From positions 1-18,906 of the forward strand of contig DIFQ01000145.1 of assembly GCA_002419215.1 (NCBI GenBank): a DNA stretch of 18,906 nucleotides. Direction: 5' to 3'. The notes under the pieces are model-generated. The model worked only from the letters and a program-made list of their open reading frames with translations, did not search any database and had not been told where the DNA came from. Below, piece after piece: positions 1 to 7,685 of the stretch. Both the position numbers and the translations under genes were made by a program. Numbering within the stretch: the first letter of the stretch is position 1; the number at the start of each line of letters is the position of its first letter. The stretch is from Syntrophaceae bacterium UBA5744 (GTDB lineage: Bacteria; Desulfobacterota; Syntrophia; Syntrophales; UBA2192).

Positions 1-1052
1 AGCCCCGCAGCGGCCCAGCCCGGCATGCCCCCCGTCAGGCAGCCCGTAATCCGGTCCACGCCGACCCGTCGGGCCCACATCCGGGCCTGGACGGCGTCCT
101 CGTAATTCTCGGCCACCAGGAGGACATCCCGGTCGGTCGGCAGCACCCACCCCGCAAAAGTGGGGAAGTTGCCGTTGAGATCGAGATGCCAGGCCCCGGA
201 AATGTGCATCCCGCCGAAGGCCGCAAATCCTCGCGTGTCGAGGACGATTGCTTTCTCGGGATCAATCCGCTGCCGGAACGCCTCGGGCCCCAGTTCCTCC
301 ATGACGGGAAGCTCGGCAAGCAGGGCCGGACCGCGGCGATTGATGTCGCTGCATCGGCTGAAGTGATCGGGTGCGGGGGGCATGTTCGACGTGAGCGAGC
401 GGACGAATTCGTCCTTGTCCCGGATCTGCAGCGCCGCGTTGAACCGCCTCTCGTAGCCGATCGTGGTGAGCCACTTGGCGCCCATAGAGCGCCCGCAGAG
501 GGAGCCTGCGCCGTGCGCGGGGTAGACCTCGCAGAAATCCGGAAGCGTGAGCAGTTTGTCGTGCAGGCTGTGGTAGAGCTTCCCCGCCAGTTCCGTCGCG
601 ATGCCGGGAAACAGGTCGGGCCGTCCCACGTCCCCGACGAAGAGCACGTCTCCCACGAAAACGCCCACGGGGGTCTCGCCGCGGGACAGATCCGTGACGA
701 CGTAGCTGACGTGTTCGGGGGTATGCCCGGGGGTCTCCAGGACCTTCAGGCTCATGTCCTCGAGCCGGATCGTGTCGCCCTCGGCGACTGCGACGTGATC
801 GAAGGCGCACCTCGCCGATCGCGGCGCGTAGATCTTCGCTCCGGTTTCCCGGGCCAGGTCCATGTGGCCCGAGATGAAGTCCGCGTGGAGATGGGTTTCG
901 AGGATGTGGGTGATCGTAACGCCCAGCGAGCGGGCTTCCTGGATGTAGAGGTCCACGTCCCGCCTGGGGTCGATCACCGCGCAGGACTGCTTGCCCGCGA
1001 GGATGTAAGAACTGTGGGCGATCTTCCCGGTGAAGTAGTGCTTCAGCAGCAT
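1..1052 (-). CDS. MBL-fold hydrolase/rhodanese fusion (persulfide dioxygenase type), 3' end outside window
   Basis: 350 residues are visible and the frame is open at the left edge, so the C-terminus is missing. The first ~240 residues form a metallo-beta-lactamase fold with the metal ligands of the ETHE1/persulfide-dioxygenase branch: H54-x-H56-x-D58 (HLHADF), H110 in TPGHTPEH, D141 in GDVGRPD and H180 in YPAHGAGS. Residues ~258-350 are a rhodanese domain, recognisable by LDTRGFAAF, then HISGAWH, then GGMPGW. The catalytic cysteine expected after the VLLVAE strand is absent, so this domain is probably inactive. Proteins of this architecture usually carry a second, active rhodanese domain, which would lie beyond the window. 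The start at 1052 follows an AAAGGAGG ribosome site. The gene sits 60 nt downstream of cusA, probably as the last gene of that operon. The likely role is cytoplasmic oxidation of glutathione or other persulfides. The fold and fusion are clear from sequence; the substrate is family inference. Confidence 0.9.
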   Translation of the reverse strand, partial: MLLKHYFTGKIAHSSYILAGKQSCAVIDPRRDVDLYIQEARSLGVTITHILETHLHADFISGHMDLARETGAKIYAPRSARCAFDHVAVAEGDTIRLEDMSLKVLETPGHTPEHVSYVVTDLSRGETPVGVFVGDVLFVGDVGRPDLFPGIATELAGKLYHSLHDKLLTLPDFCEVYPAHGAGSLCGRSMGAKWLTTIGYERRFNAALQIRDKDEFVRSLTSNMPPAPDHFSRCSDINRRGPALLAELPVMEELGPEAFRQRIDPEKAIVLDTRGFAAFGGMHISGAWHLDLNGNFPTFAGWVLPTDRDVLLVAENYEDAVQARMWARRVGVDRITGCLTGGMPGWAAAG

Positions 1053-1112
1053 GGCAGCCTCCTTTCGTCGTCTCTCGTTGACAGGCGATGTTACTTGGCT
1101 CGGCCGGGGCTG

Positions 1113-4100
1113 TCAATCCCCCCCGGCGGATGGACCGCGGAATTCCCGCCCGCGCCAGATCATGTAGATGACGGGGTAGAGAACGAGGACGAGGATCAAC
1201 GAGGTCAGCAGGCCGCCGATGACCGGGGCGGCGATTCGTTTCATCACGTCGGCGCCCGTCCCCGTGCTGAAAAGGATGGGGACGAGACCGAGGTTGGTCG
1301 CCACCGTCATGACCTTCGGACGCAGCCGCTGGACGGCGCCATGCAGGATCGCCTCCCTCAGATCCTCCAGGTTGCGCATCCGGCCTTCACGTTTCCATCG
1401 CTCATAGGCCAGATCGAGGAAGAGAAACATGACCATGCCCGTCTCGGCACTGATGCCGGCCAGGGCAATGACGCCCACCCAGACGGCGATGCTCATGTTG
1501 TAGTTCAGGAGGTAGAGAAACCAGAAGGACCCCACGAGGGAAAAGGGCACTGCAAGGAGCACGAACAGGGTCTTGGCCGTAGATCGGGTATTGAAATAGA
1601 TGAGGACAAAGATGATGAGGAGCGTGAGCGGGATGACCATCTTCAATCTCTCCCGCGTCGTGACGAGATATTCGTATTCTCCGCTCCATTGGAGGCGATA
1701 CCCCTCAGGAATCTTCAGGGAGGCCACCCTGGCTTTGGCTTCGTCCACGTAGCCCCCCGCGTCCCGGCCTGAAAAGTCGACGAATACGTAAGAAACCAGG
1801 AGGCCCTCCTCGCTCTTGATGGCCGTGGGCCCCTTGACGAACTTGATATCGGCAATCTGGCCCAGGGGTACATGCATCAACGGTTTCACAGCCGCCATCG
1901 GGGATGGATATTCCCCGGATGGTTGCGGCATGACGGGAACGAGGACCCTCTCGAGGGACTCCACGTCGTTTCGCATCTCACGGGGGTACCGGACGTTCAC
2001 CGGAAACCGCCCCCGGCCTTCGATGGTGGTGGTCAGGTTCATGCCGCCGACGGCGGACTGGATGATTTCCTGAACGTCATCGATACTCAGTCCGTACCGG
2101 GCCGCCTCCTGACGGTTGATGTTGAAATCGAGAAAATACCCGGTGGTGACCCTCTCGGCGTAGACGCTCCGCGTGCCGGGGACATCCTTCAGGTGATGCT
2201 CGAGCTGAAGGCCGATCTTTTCGATTTCCTCGAGCTTCGGCCCCATGACCTTGATGCCCACGGGGGTACGGATCCCCGTGGCCAGCATGTCGATGCGTGC
2301 CTTGATGGGCATCGTGAAGGAATTGGCCACCCCCGGGATGGTCAGGGCGTCGTTCATCTCGTCCTTCAGTTTCTCCACCGTCATTCCCGGCCGCCACTGC
2401 GACTCGGGCTTGAGATTGATGACCGTTTCGAACATCTCCAGGGGCGCCGGGTCCGTGGCCGTCTCGGCTCGCCCCGCCTTGCCGAATACCTGCGCCACCT
2501 CGGGTATCTGCATGAGGAGTTTGTCCTGGAGCTGGAGAAGTTTCGACGCCTCCGAGATCGAGGCTGCCGGGACCGTCACGGGCATGTAGAACAGCGTCCC
2601 CTCGTAGAGGGGAGGCATGAACTCCGTGCCCAGTTTCATGAACGGATAAACCGTAACGGCCATGATGACCAGGGCCGCAACGATGACCGTTTTCTTGAAT
2701 CGCAGGGCGAAATGGACTACGGGCTCATAAAGCCTGTGGAGGATTATGCTGACGGGGTTTTTCTCCTCGGGCCGGATCCGGCCGCGGATGAATACCGTCA
2801 TCAGGGCCGGCGTCAGTGTGATGGCCACGAAGGAGGAAAAGAGGATGGCGAAGGTCTTCGTGTACGCCAGGGGCTTGAAGAGCCTCCCGGACTGGGCCTG
2901 GAGCGTAAAGATCGGCAGGAAAGCCACCGTGATGACCAGCAGAGAGTAAAAAAGCGACGGGCCGACTTCTTTTGCCGCCTCGATGATGACGTCGATCCGG
3001 TAGCCGGGCGAGCCCCGGGCCTCCCATTCCTCGAGCTTTTTATGGGCGTTTTCCACCATGACGATGGACGAATCCACCATCTCCCCGATGGCGATCGCAA
3101 TGCCGCCCAGGCTCATGATGTTGGAGGTAACGTTCAGGTAGTACATGCAGATGAACGAAATGAGAATCGCCACGGGCAGCGTCAGGATGGCGACCAGGGC
3201 CGAGGGCAGGTGGAAGAGAAAGACTGCGCAGACGACGGAAACCACAACGGCCAGCTCGATGAGCTGGTCCCGAAGGGTTTTAACCGCTCTCCGGATCAGA
3301 TCGGAGCGGTCATAGGTGGTGACGATCTTCACCCCCTTCGGAAGACTGGGCTCCACATCCTGTTTCAGCCGTTCCTTTACCCGCTCAATGACATTCAGGA
3401 CATTTTCCCCGAAGCGCACGACGACGATCCCGCCCACCACCTCGCCCCTGCCGTCGAGGTCAACCAGGCCCCGCCGGATTTCGGGGCCGATCCGAACACT
3501 TGCCACATCCCTGAGAAAGATCGGAGTTCCTCCGCTGCCGGGCCCCACGGGAATGTCTTCGACATCTTTTCTGTTCCGGATGTACCCTCTTCCCCTGACC
3601 ATGTACTCGACACCGGAGAGCTCGAGGACACGCCCCTCCACATCCCGATTGCTCTTGCGGACGGCTTCCATCACCTTCGTAATCGGAATATTGAAGGCCG
3701 CAAGACGGTTGGGGTCGATGGTCACCTGGTACTGCTTCACGAAGCCGCCGATGGAAGCCACCTGGGAAACTCCCGGGACGCTCTCCAGGGCGAGTTTGAT
3801 GTTGTAATCCTGAATCGTGCGAAGTTGGGAAAGATCGTGCTGCTTTGTTTCATCCACCAAGGCATAGGTAAATCCCCAGCCGAGACTCGTCGCATCGGGC
3901 CCCAGGACCGGATTGACGTCAGCCGGCAGTTTGTTTTTCACGGCCTGCAGGTATTCCAGGATCCGGCTTCGCGCCCAGTAGATGTCCGTCCCTTCCTCGA
4001 AGATGACGTAGATGAAGGAGCTTCCCAGGAAGGAGAATCCACGCACAAATTGCACCTTGGGTGCCGCCAGGAGTGTGGACGAAATCGGATAGGTCACCTG

Positions 4101-4289
4101 GTCCTCGATGAGGTCCGGGCTTCGCCCCAGCCACTCCGTGTAGATGATGACCTGCGTGTCGGAAAGATCGGGGAGGGCGTCGAGCGGCGTGTTCTTCATC
4201 GCCCAAATTCCCCAGGCGATGGCGGCCGACACGAAGAGGATGACGACAAACTTGTTTCTGGCGCTGTATTCGATGATGCGGGCTATCAC
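1113..4289 (-). CDS. cusA: CusA-type heavy-metal RND efflux pump (Cu/Ag)
   Basis: 1058 residues, the usual length of HME-RND inner-membrane pumps. The protein is a proton-driven trimeric antiporter that exports metal through an adaptor and an outer-membrane channel. The N-terminus (IIEYSARNKF) and the first membrane helix match the family. Asp406 in GEMVDSSIVMVENAH is the proton-relay residue (CusA D405). The three methionines that bind Cu(I)/Ag(I) in E. coli CusA (M573, M623, M672) correspond to Met569 (LFYMP), Met619 (PLEMFE) and Met668 (RIDML). The lining residues R83, E563, D613, E621 and R665 are also kept, with Arg674 in place of Lys678. This supports copper/silver rather than zinc/cobalt. 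The start codon is GTG, fixed by the family N-terminus, but no Shine-Dalgarno is visible: a repeat array ends 11 nt upstream. It lies downstream of cusB and upstream of the MBL-rhodanese gene. Confidence 0.95.
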   Translation of the reverse strand: MIARIIEYSARNKFVVILFVSAAIAWGIWAMKNTPLDALPDLSDTQVIIYTEWLGRSPDLIEDQVTYPISSTLLAAPKVQFVRGFSFLGSSFIYVIFEEGTDIYWARSRILEYLQAVKNKLPADVNPVLGPDATSLGWGFTYALVDETKQHDLSQLRTIQDYNIKLALESVPGVSQVASIGGFVKQYQVTIDPNRLAAFNIPITKVMEAVRKSNRDVEGRVLELSGVEYMVRGRGYIRNRKDVEDIPVGPGSGGTPIFLRDVASVRIGPEIRRGLVDLDGRGEVVGGIVVVRFGENVLNVIERVKERLKQDVEPSLPKGVKIVTTYDRSDLIRRAVKTLRDQLIELAVVVSVVCAVFLFHLPSALVAILTLPVAILISFICMYYLNVTSNIMSLGGIAIAIGEMVDSSIVMVENAHKKLEEWEARGSPGYRIDVIIEAAKEVGPSLFYSLLVITVAFLPIFTLQAQSGRLFKPLAYTKTFAILFSSFVAITLTPALMTVFIRGRIRPEEKNPVSIILHRLYEPVVHFALRFKKTVIVAALVIMAVTVYPFMKLGTEFMPPLYEGTLFYMPVTVPAASISEASKLLQLQDKLLMQIPEVAQVFGKAGRAETATDPAPLEMFETVINLKPESQWRPGMTVEKLKDEMNDALTIPGVANSFTMPIKARIDMLATGIRTPVGIKVMGPKLEEIEKIGLQLEHHLKDVPGTRSVYAERVTTGYFLDFNINRQEAARYGLSIDDVQEIIQSAVGGMNLTTTIEGRGRFPVNVRYPREMRNDVESLERVLVPVMPQPSGEYPSPMAAVKPLMHVPLGQIADIKFVKGPTAIKSEEGLLVSYVFVDFSGRDAGGYVDEAKARVASLKIPEGYRLQWSGEYEYLVTTRERLKMVIPLTLLIIFVLIYFNTRSTAKTLFVLLAVPFSLVGSFWFLYLLNYNMSIAVWVGVIALAGISAETGMVMFLFLDLAYERWKREGRMRNLEDLREAILHGAVQRLRPKVMTVATNLGLVPILFSTGTGADVMKRIAAPVIGGLLTSLILVLVLYPVIYMIWRGREFRGPSAGGD

Positions 4290-4300
4290 GGGCGAAGCTA

Positions 4301-4348
4301 GTCCATTTCGTCTATTTCGTCTATTTGGTCTGTTTCGTCTATTCCGTC
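4301..4348. repeat. 9-bp tandem repeat array (GTCTATTTC type), five units
   Basis: Read on the plus strand, five consecutive 9-bp units are GTCCATTTC, GTCTATTTC, GTCTATTTG, GTCTGTTTC and GTCTATTCC, followed by a partial GTC. Units differ by one or two bases. The array occupies the cusB-cusA gap and ends 11 nt before the cusA start codon. A second, longer array with the same unit design lies at 18819-18902, in the same orientation, so this is a dispersed repeat family. Function unknown. Confidence 0.9.
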
Positions 4349-4364
4349 AACACGCGGGGGTATC

Positions 4365-4463
4365 GGGGCTAGGGTATCGGGTCTCGGGAAGGGGGCAGAT
4401 TTCGTTTATAGAAATTCTTAAGTACCTTCAGCCCCTATACCCTATACCCGAAACCCTATCCCC
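4365..4463. repeat. Imperfect inverted repeat in the cusB-cusA gap
   Basis: The arms are 4365-4388 (GGGGCTAGGG...TCTCGGG) and 4440-4463. The reverse complement of the right arm matches the left arm at 20 of 24 positions. Both arms are built from GGGTAT(C/A)GGG-like modules. The right arm reaches the cusB stop codon. Between the arms a small hairpin (ATTTC at 4399-4403, GAAAT at 4411-4415) adds a second fold. In the cus mRNA this could form a long stem between cusB and cusA, affecting RNA stability or partial termination. It lacks a terminal T-run on the minus strand, so it is not a classical terminator. It looks like an extragenic palindromic (REP-like) element. Confidence 0.75.
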
Positions 4464-5704
4464 TATTTCTTCTCGAGCGGTTTGACGCCCTTGAGCTGCG
4501 ACTCGGAGTCGATGAGGAAGGTGGCGGAGGCGGCTACCTTCTCCCCTGCCTTCAGACCCGTCAAGACCTCCCGATATCCTTCCGCTCGCAACCCCAGTTT
4601 GACTTCCCTCGGCTCGAAATACCCCTCCCCCTTGTCCACGTAGACGATCTGGCGGGTGCCCGTCTCGATGACGGCATCATCGGGAATGGCCAGCTTGCTC
4701 CCCAGGCTGATTTTTATTTCCACGGAGGCATACATCTGGGGCTTGAGTCGTCCTTCGGGGTTGGGGATGGCGAATCTCACCCGGGCCGTCCTCGTCTCGC
4801 CCGACAGCATCGGGTAAACATAATCGATCTTCGATTGGAACTCTTTCCCGGGCAGATAGCTCAGGCTGATGGCAGCCGGCTCGCCGACCCGGATGGATGA
4901 CAGCTCATACTCATAGACATCGGCGATGACCCAGACGGTGGAGAGATCGGCCACATCGAAGAGCTTCTCGCCGGGCATGACCCTCATCCCCTGGATGACC
5001 ATTTTCTGGACGACGTACCCGTTGGCGGGACTGTAGATGGTCAGGGTCCTCCTGGCCTTACCCGTCCGTTCGAGTTCCCGGATTTGCGCCTCCGAGATAT
5101 CGTAACGCTGCAACCTTTTCTTTGCCGCCTCGACAAGGGCCTCGGCGTCCCGGGAGAGCATCGCAGCCGTTCCGGAGGCGGTCCCGCTCTCCCGTCGCCA
5201 CTTCACGATGTTGAGATACTCCTCCTGGGTCGCCAGGAGCTCCGGGCTGTAGAGTTCCGCCATGGGCTCTCCCTGCCGGACATAACGACCCGCATAATCG
5301 ACATAGAGTTTTTCAATCCATCCCTCGACCTTTGTGTTTACCGTCCTGAGCCTGCGCTCGTCATACTCGATCCTTCCTACCGTCTTGAGCACCTTTCGAA
5401 GCGGCCTCACGGTCGCGGAAACCGTCTTGACCCCGATCATCTGCTGCTTCTCCGTCGTGATTTCGACGGCAGGGGCTTCATCCGACGATGTCCTGCCTTC
5501 CGGCGATTTGGACTCCGGCGCAGCGGCAGGAGCCGGAGCCGTACCCCCGTGGCCCTCGTGGCCGCCGGAAGGCGCTCTCTGCGCGGAGACAGCTGACGGG
5601 GCTTTCTCCTTGAACCCGTTCTGCGGCTCAACGCCCGCAAGGTAAAGCAGGAGCCCAACCGCAAGGAGCGCCGCACCGATGGCCGGGATGTACTTTTTCT
5701 TCAT
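4463..5704 (-). CDS. cusB: CusB-type periplasmic adaptor of the RND efflux system
   Basis: 413 residues. Residues ~5-23 (IPAIGAALLAVGLLLYLAG) form an N-terminal signal/anchor helix, and the rest is periplasmic. A low-complexity Ala/Pro/Ser linker (~35-75) precedes the barrel-sandwich (lipoyl-like) half motif near VEGWIEKLYVDYAGRYVRQG, an alpha-helical hairpin (~150-220), the second lipoyl half (YSPANGYVVQKMVIQGMRV), the beta-barrel and the membrane-proximal domain (ending ATFLIDSESQLKG). This is the classical membrane-fusion adaptor order. The N-terminal region lacks the methionines that bind copper in E. coli CusB but has a short His segment, GGHEGH, at 47-52. It lies 45 nt after the TolC-like gene and 173 nt before cusA. 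The Shine-Dalgarno is weak. The CusB assignment rests on the adaptor fold plus the CusA partner. Confidence 0.9.
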   Translation of the reverse strand: MKKKYIPAIGAALLAVGLLLYLAGVEPQNGFKEKAPSAVSAQRAPSGGHEGHGGTAPAPAAAPESKSPEGRTSSDEAPAVEITTEKQQMIGVKTVSATVRPLRKVLKTVGRIEYDERRLRTVNTKVEGWIEKLYVDYAGRYVRQGEPMAELYSPELLATQEEYLNIVKWRRESGTASGTAAMLSRDAEALVEAAKKRLQRYDISEAQIRELERTGKARRTLTIYSPANGYVVQKMVIQGMRVMPGEKLFDVADLSTVWVIADVYEYELSSIRVGEPAAISLSYLPGKEFQSKIDYVYPMLSGETRTARVRFAIPNPEGRLKPQMYASVEIKISLGSKLAIPDDAVIETGTRQIVYVDKGEGYFEPREVKLGLRAEGYREVLTGLKAGEKVAASATFLIDSESQLKGVKPLEKK

Positions 5705-5749
5705 TTTTTCAGAGTCCCCGAAGGTGGAAATTCACTGTCTGAGCCCGGA

Positions 5750-7024
5750 TCATTCCGCCAGATCCCCCGTATACGCCCCGATCCTCGCGATGGCCTTCTG
5801 CCGCTCCGAGAACTGTGTCCAGTAGAGGACTTCGAAATCGATCAATGCCTTGAGTCGCGTGACGACAGTAAGGGCATCGACCCTGCCCGTCGAATAGGCG
5901 GCAAGGGCCGCCTCGTAATCCTGGTTGCTCTTGGGGATCAGTGCATTTCGGTATAGCTCCATGAGCCTCTGCGCCGACGAGGCCATGGCATAATTCTCGC
6001 GGATGGATGACGAAATGATGAGTTTGATCGCCTCGAGTTCATGCCTGGCTTCGAGGAGCTGCGCCTGGGCTTCCCTCACGGCCGGATCCTGCCTGGAACT
6101 GAAGAATACGGGCAGATTGATGGATGCCGTGAGTTTGTACATGTCGGTGAAATCCCCGCGGCGCTGTTCCGTGCCGGCGTTCAGCGTCACATCGGGGAAA
6201 TACTCTTTTTTCGACATGTTCACCCTGGCTTCGGCGCCGGCAATCATTTTCTCTTTCGCCCGGATCTCCGGGGAGCGGTCATAGGCTTTTTTCACCAGTT
6301 CGCCCAGCGTCTCCTCCAGTCTTGCTTCGCGGCCCATTGACGGCCGCCCGAGGGGCAAGCTCGTGTCCCTTCCGACTGCAAGGTTCAGCATTCCCTCCAG
6401 GGTCTGGATCTTCTGCCGGAGCATCTCCTCTTTCTCGAGAAGCATGTATTTCTCCGCCTGTGCCATGATGGCGTCCTGCTGCGACGCCATGCCCGAAGAA
6501 TATCTCGCAAGGGCCGACTCTTCCATGCTCGAGAACAGAGACTTCCGCTCCCCGATGATCTCCAGGCTTTTGTAAACAAAGAACAGCTCGTAGTAATTTT
6601 CGATCACCTTCGAGATCACCCTTCGCTGGAGGGCCTCGTAGGACGCTTTCTGGCTTTCGGCATCGGCCCTTGCCATCTCCTCCTTCAGGCCTCGCTTGCC
6701 CGCGAAGGGAAATGTCTGGGACAGTTCGAACATCCACTTCGAATCGGGGGACTGTCCGTACGTATAGCTGCTCAGTGTGTCATTCTGATATCCGAACGTA
6801 AACATGGGGTCCGGGAGACTTCCCGCCTGGGGAACCTTGTATGTGAAAGCACCGACCCTGGATTGGGCGGCCAGCATTTCCCGGTTATTGCGCAGCGCTT
6901 CATCGATGAGCCACTTGAGGTCCATCTCCCCGGCGTGGGCCGGCGATGCGACGAAAAGTGCAATCGCCAGGAAAAACACTTTCAGGAAGGGCTTTCTGTT
7001 CCCGGAATCGGTTCGATGTTCCAT
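5750..7024 (-). CDS. TolC-family outer-membrane efflux protein (CusC/CzcC-like)
   Basis: 424 residues with a clear signal peptide: a basic N-terminus, the hydrophobic stretch FLKVFFLAIALFVAS, and a likely cut after AHA at residue 31. The mature protein has the TolC/OEP pattern of two repeated halves rich in long helices. Examples are LIDEALRNNREMLAAQSRV near the start of the first half and LVKKAYDRSPEIRAKEKMIAGAE opening the second, each starting a coiled-coil barrel hairpin. No lipobox cysteine follows the signal sequence, unlike E. coli CusC. It should form the outer-membrane channel of the tripartite pump with CusB and CusA. The start at 7024 has an AAGGAG 11 nt upstream, slightly long, but the signal peptide supports it. 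It precedes cusB by 45 nt. Confidence 0.9.
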   Translation of the reverse strand: MEHRTDSGNRKPFLKVFFLAIALFVASPAHAGEMDLKWLIDEALRNNREMLAAQSRVGAFTYKVPQAGSLPDPMFTFGYQNDTLSSYTYGQSPDSKWMFELSQTFPFAGKRGLKEEMARADAESQKASYEALQRRVISKVIENYYELFFVYKSLEIIGERKSLFSSMEESALARYSSGMASQQDAIMAQAEKYMLLEKEEMLRQKIQTLEGMLNLAVGRDTSLPLGRPSMGREARLEETLGELVKKAYDRSPEIRAKEKMIAGAEARVNMSKKEYFPDVTLNAGTEQRRGDFTDMYKLTASINLPVFFSSRQDPAVREAQAQLLEARHELEAIKLIISSSIRENYAMASSAQRLMELYRNALIPKSNQDYEAALAAYSTGRVDALTVVTRLKALIDFEVLYWTQFSERQKAIARIGAYTGDLAE

Positions 7025-7099
7025 GGGGAGTCGCTCTCCTTGCGAGGGGAAGATCCCCTGTTTCGAGAGGGTCCAGGGAAAACGAGGAAAGGGCGAAAG

Positions 7100-7128
7100 G
7101 TGCCCGTCAGGTCATCACCCGACGGCAC
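7100..7128. other. Intercistronic hairpin between the FixH-like and TolC-like genes
   Basis: GTG/CAC, then a bulged C, then CCGTC/GACGG, an A:C mismatch, and GGT/ACC closing a CATC loop. Twelve positions per arm leave 11 paired bases. On the minus strand it is followed by CACCTTTCGCCCTTT, only weakly T-rich, so it is more likely an mRNA processing or partial attenuation structure than a full terminator. The remainder of the 179-nt gap (7025-7203) shows no gene. Confidence 0.5.
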
Positions 7129-7203
7129 ACCTCTCTGTCAGAATGGCTGAAGACGACCCTGCGGGGCGAGGCTACAGGCTCAACGACGGAGCCCTCGGTT
7201 CCC

Positions 7204-7593
7204 CTAGTTCGCGTCAAAGGTGAACTTTGTTGAAACCGTCTTTCCCTGGCTCGTGATCTTGATGTTGACATACCAGGGCCCCTTCATGGAGATGTTGAGA
7301 ATGGTGTGATACCCGTTGCCATGGCTCATGGTGTCCGCTTTATAGGCCATGGGCGGCATTCCGGGCATGGCCGGCATCCCGTAATCGACCAGCACCTTCG
7401 CGTCTTTCACGGCTTTTCCCGCCCTGTCGGTGATGAGAATCTCCATGTTGTTGGATCCCACGGAAGGGGGATTCCTGTCCATCCGGACACTCACGGAATA
7501 CTCACCCGCCTTCTTGTTCACCTCGTAGGGCTTCGCAAAGGCAACGCCGGCAGCAAGGAACAGGATCAACGTAACGGCTACGATTTTTTTCAT
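7204..7593 (-). CDS. FixH/YtkA-like periplasmic protein with a Met-rich segment
   Basis: 129 residues. A signal peptide (MKKIVAVTLILFLAAGVAFA, 20 residues) is followed by one small beta-sandwich domain of the YtkA/FixH type: NPPSVGSNNMEILITD, a Lys/Asp strand, then GPWYVNIKI near the end. The centre, residues 70-96, carries Met73, Met76, Met79, Met82, Met89, His91 and His96. This arrangement suits Cu(I)/Ag(I) binding, much as small periplasmic metallochaperones use methionines. It is the first gene of the cus operon, behind a likely promoter and operator, and has a good AGGAG site six nt before the start at 7593. Role as a copper carrier or sensor feeding the pump is inference. Proteins of this family also occur elsewhere without copper links. 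Confidence 0.85.
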   Translation of the reverse strand: MKKIVAVTLILFLAAGVAFAKPYEVNKKAGEYSVSVRMDRNPPSVGSNNMEILITDRAGKAVKDAKVLVDYGMPAMPGMPPMAYKADTMSHGNGYHTILNISMKGPWYVNIKITSQGKTVSTKFTFDAN

Positions 7594-7622
7594 TCGATTC
7601 TCCTGGTTTGCACGAATCCTTG

Positions 7623-7643
7623 AATCCGATGCATGATCGGTTT
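7623..7643. promoter_or_regulatory. Candidate operator at the cus operon start site
   Basis: Inverted repeat AATCCGAT - GCATG - ATCGGTTT: arms of 8 bp with one mismatch around a 5-bp centre. It lies immediately downstream of the -10 element, across the expected transcription start, a position typical for repressor binding. The cognate regulator is not in this window. Confidence 0.5.
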
Positions 7644-7644
7644 T

Positions 7645-7674
7645 AGTTTAATGACGGCACCCCCTCCGCGTCAA
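7645..7674 (-). promoter_or_regulatory. Candidate sigma-70-type promoter of the cus operon
   Basis: On the minus strand, a -35 TTGACG (7669-7674) and a -10 TAAACT (7645-7650) are separated by 18 bp. The -35 begins 12 nt after the nifS stop. No terminator separates nifS from it, so read-through from the sulfur operon is possible. The spacer holds no MerR/CueR-type dyad. Confidence 0.55.
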
Positions 7675-7685
7675 GGGAAAGCGGC

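Noticed and set aside
262..1116. Minus-strand frame of 284 codons in the MBL-rhodanese region
   Set aside because: It is a shifted frame of the real gene, Arg/Pro/Gly-rich; the true frame gives intact metal ligands and a ribosome site at 1052.
186..1772. Plus-strand reading frame of 528 codons opposite the MBL-rhodanese gene and the cusA end
   Set aside because: It spans two real minus-strand genes and their gap and has no recognisable domain; it is an antisense shadow.
1872..4301. Long plus-strand reading frame (809 codons) opposite cusA
   Set aside because: It is antisense to a clearly recognised RND pump, its product is His/Asp/Arg-rich without family motifs, and GC-rich genes commonly give such open antisense frames.
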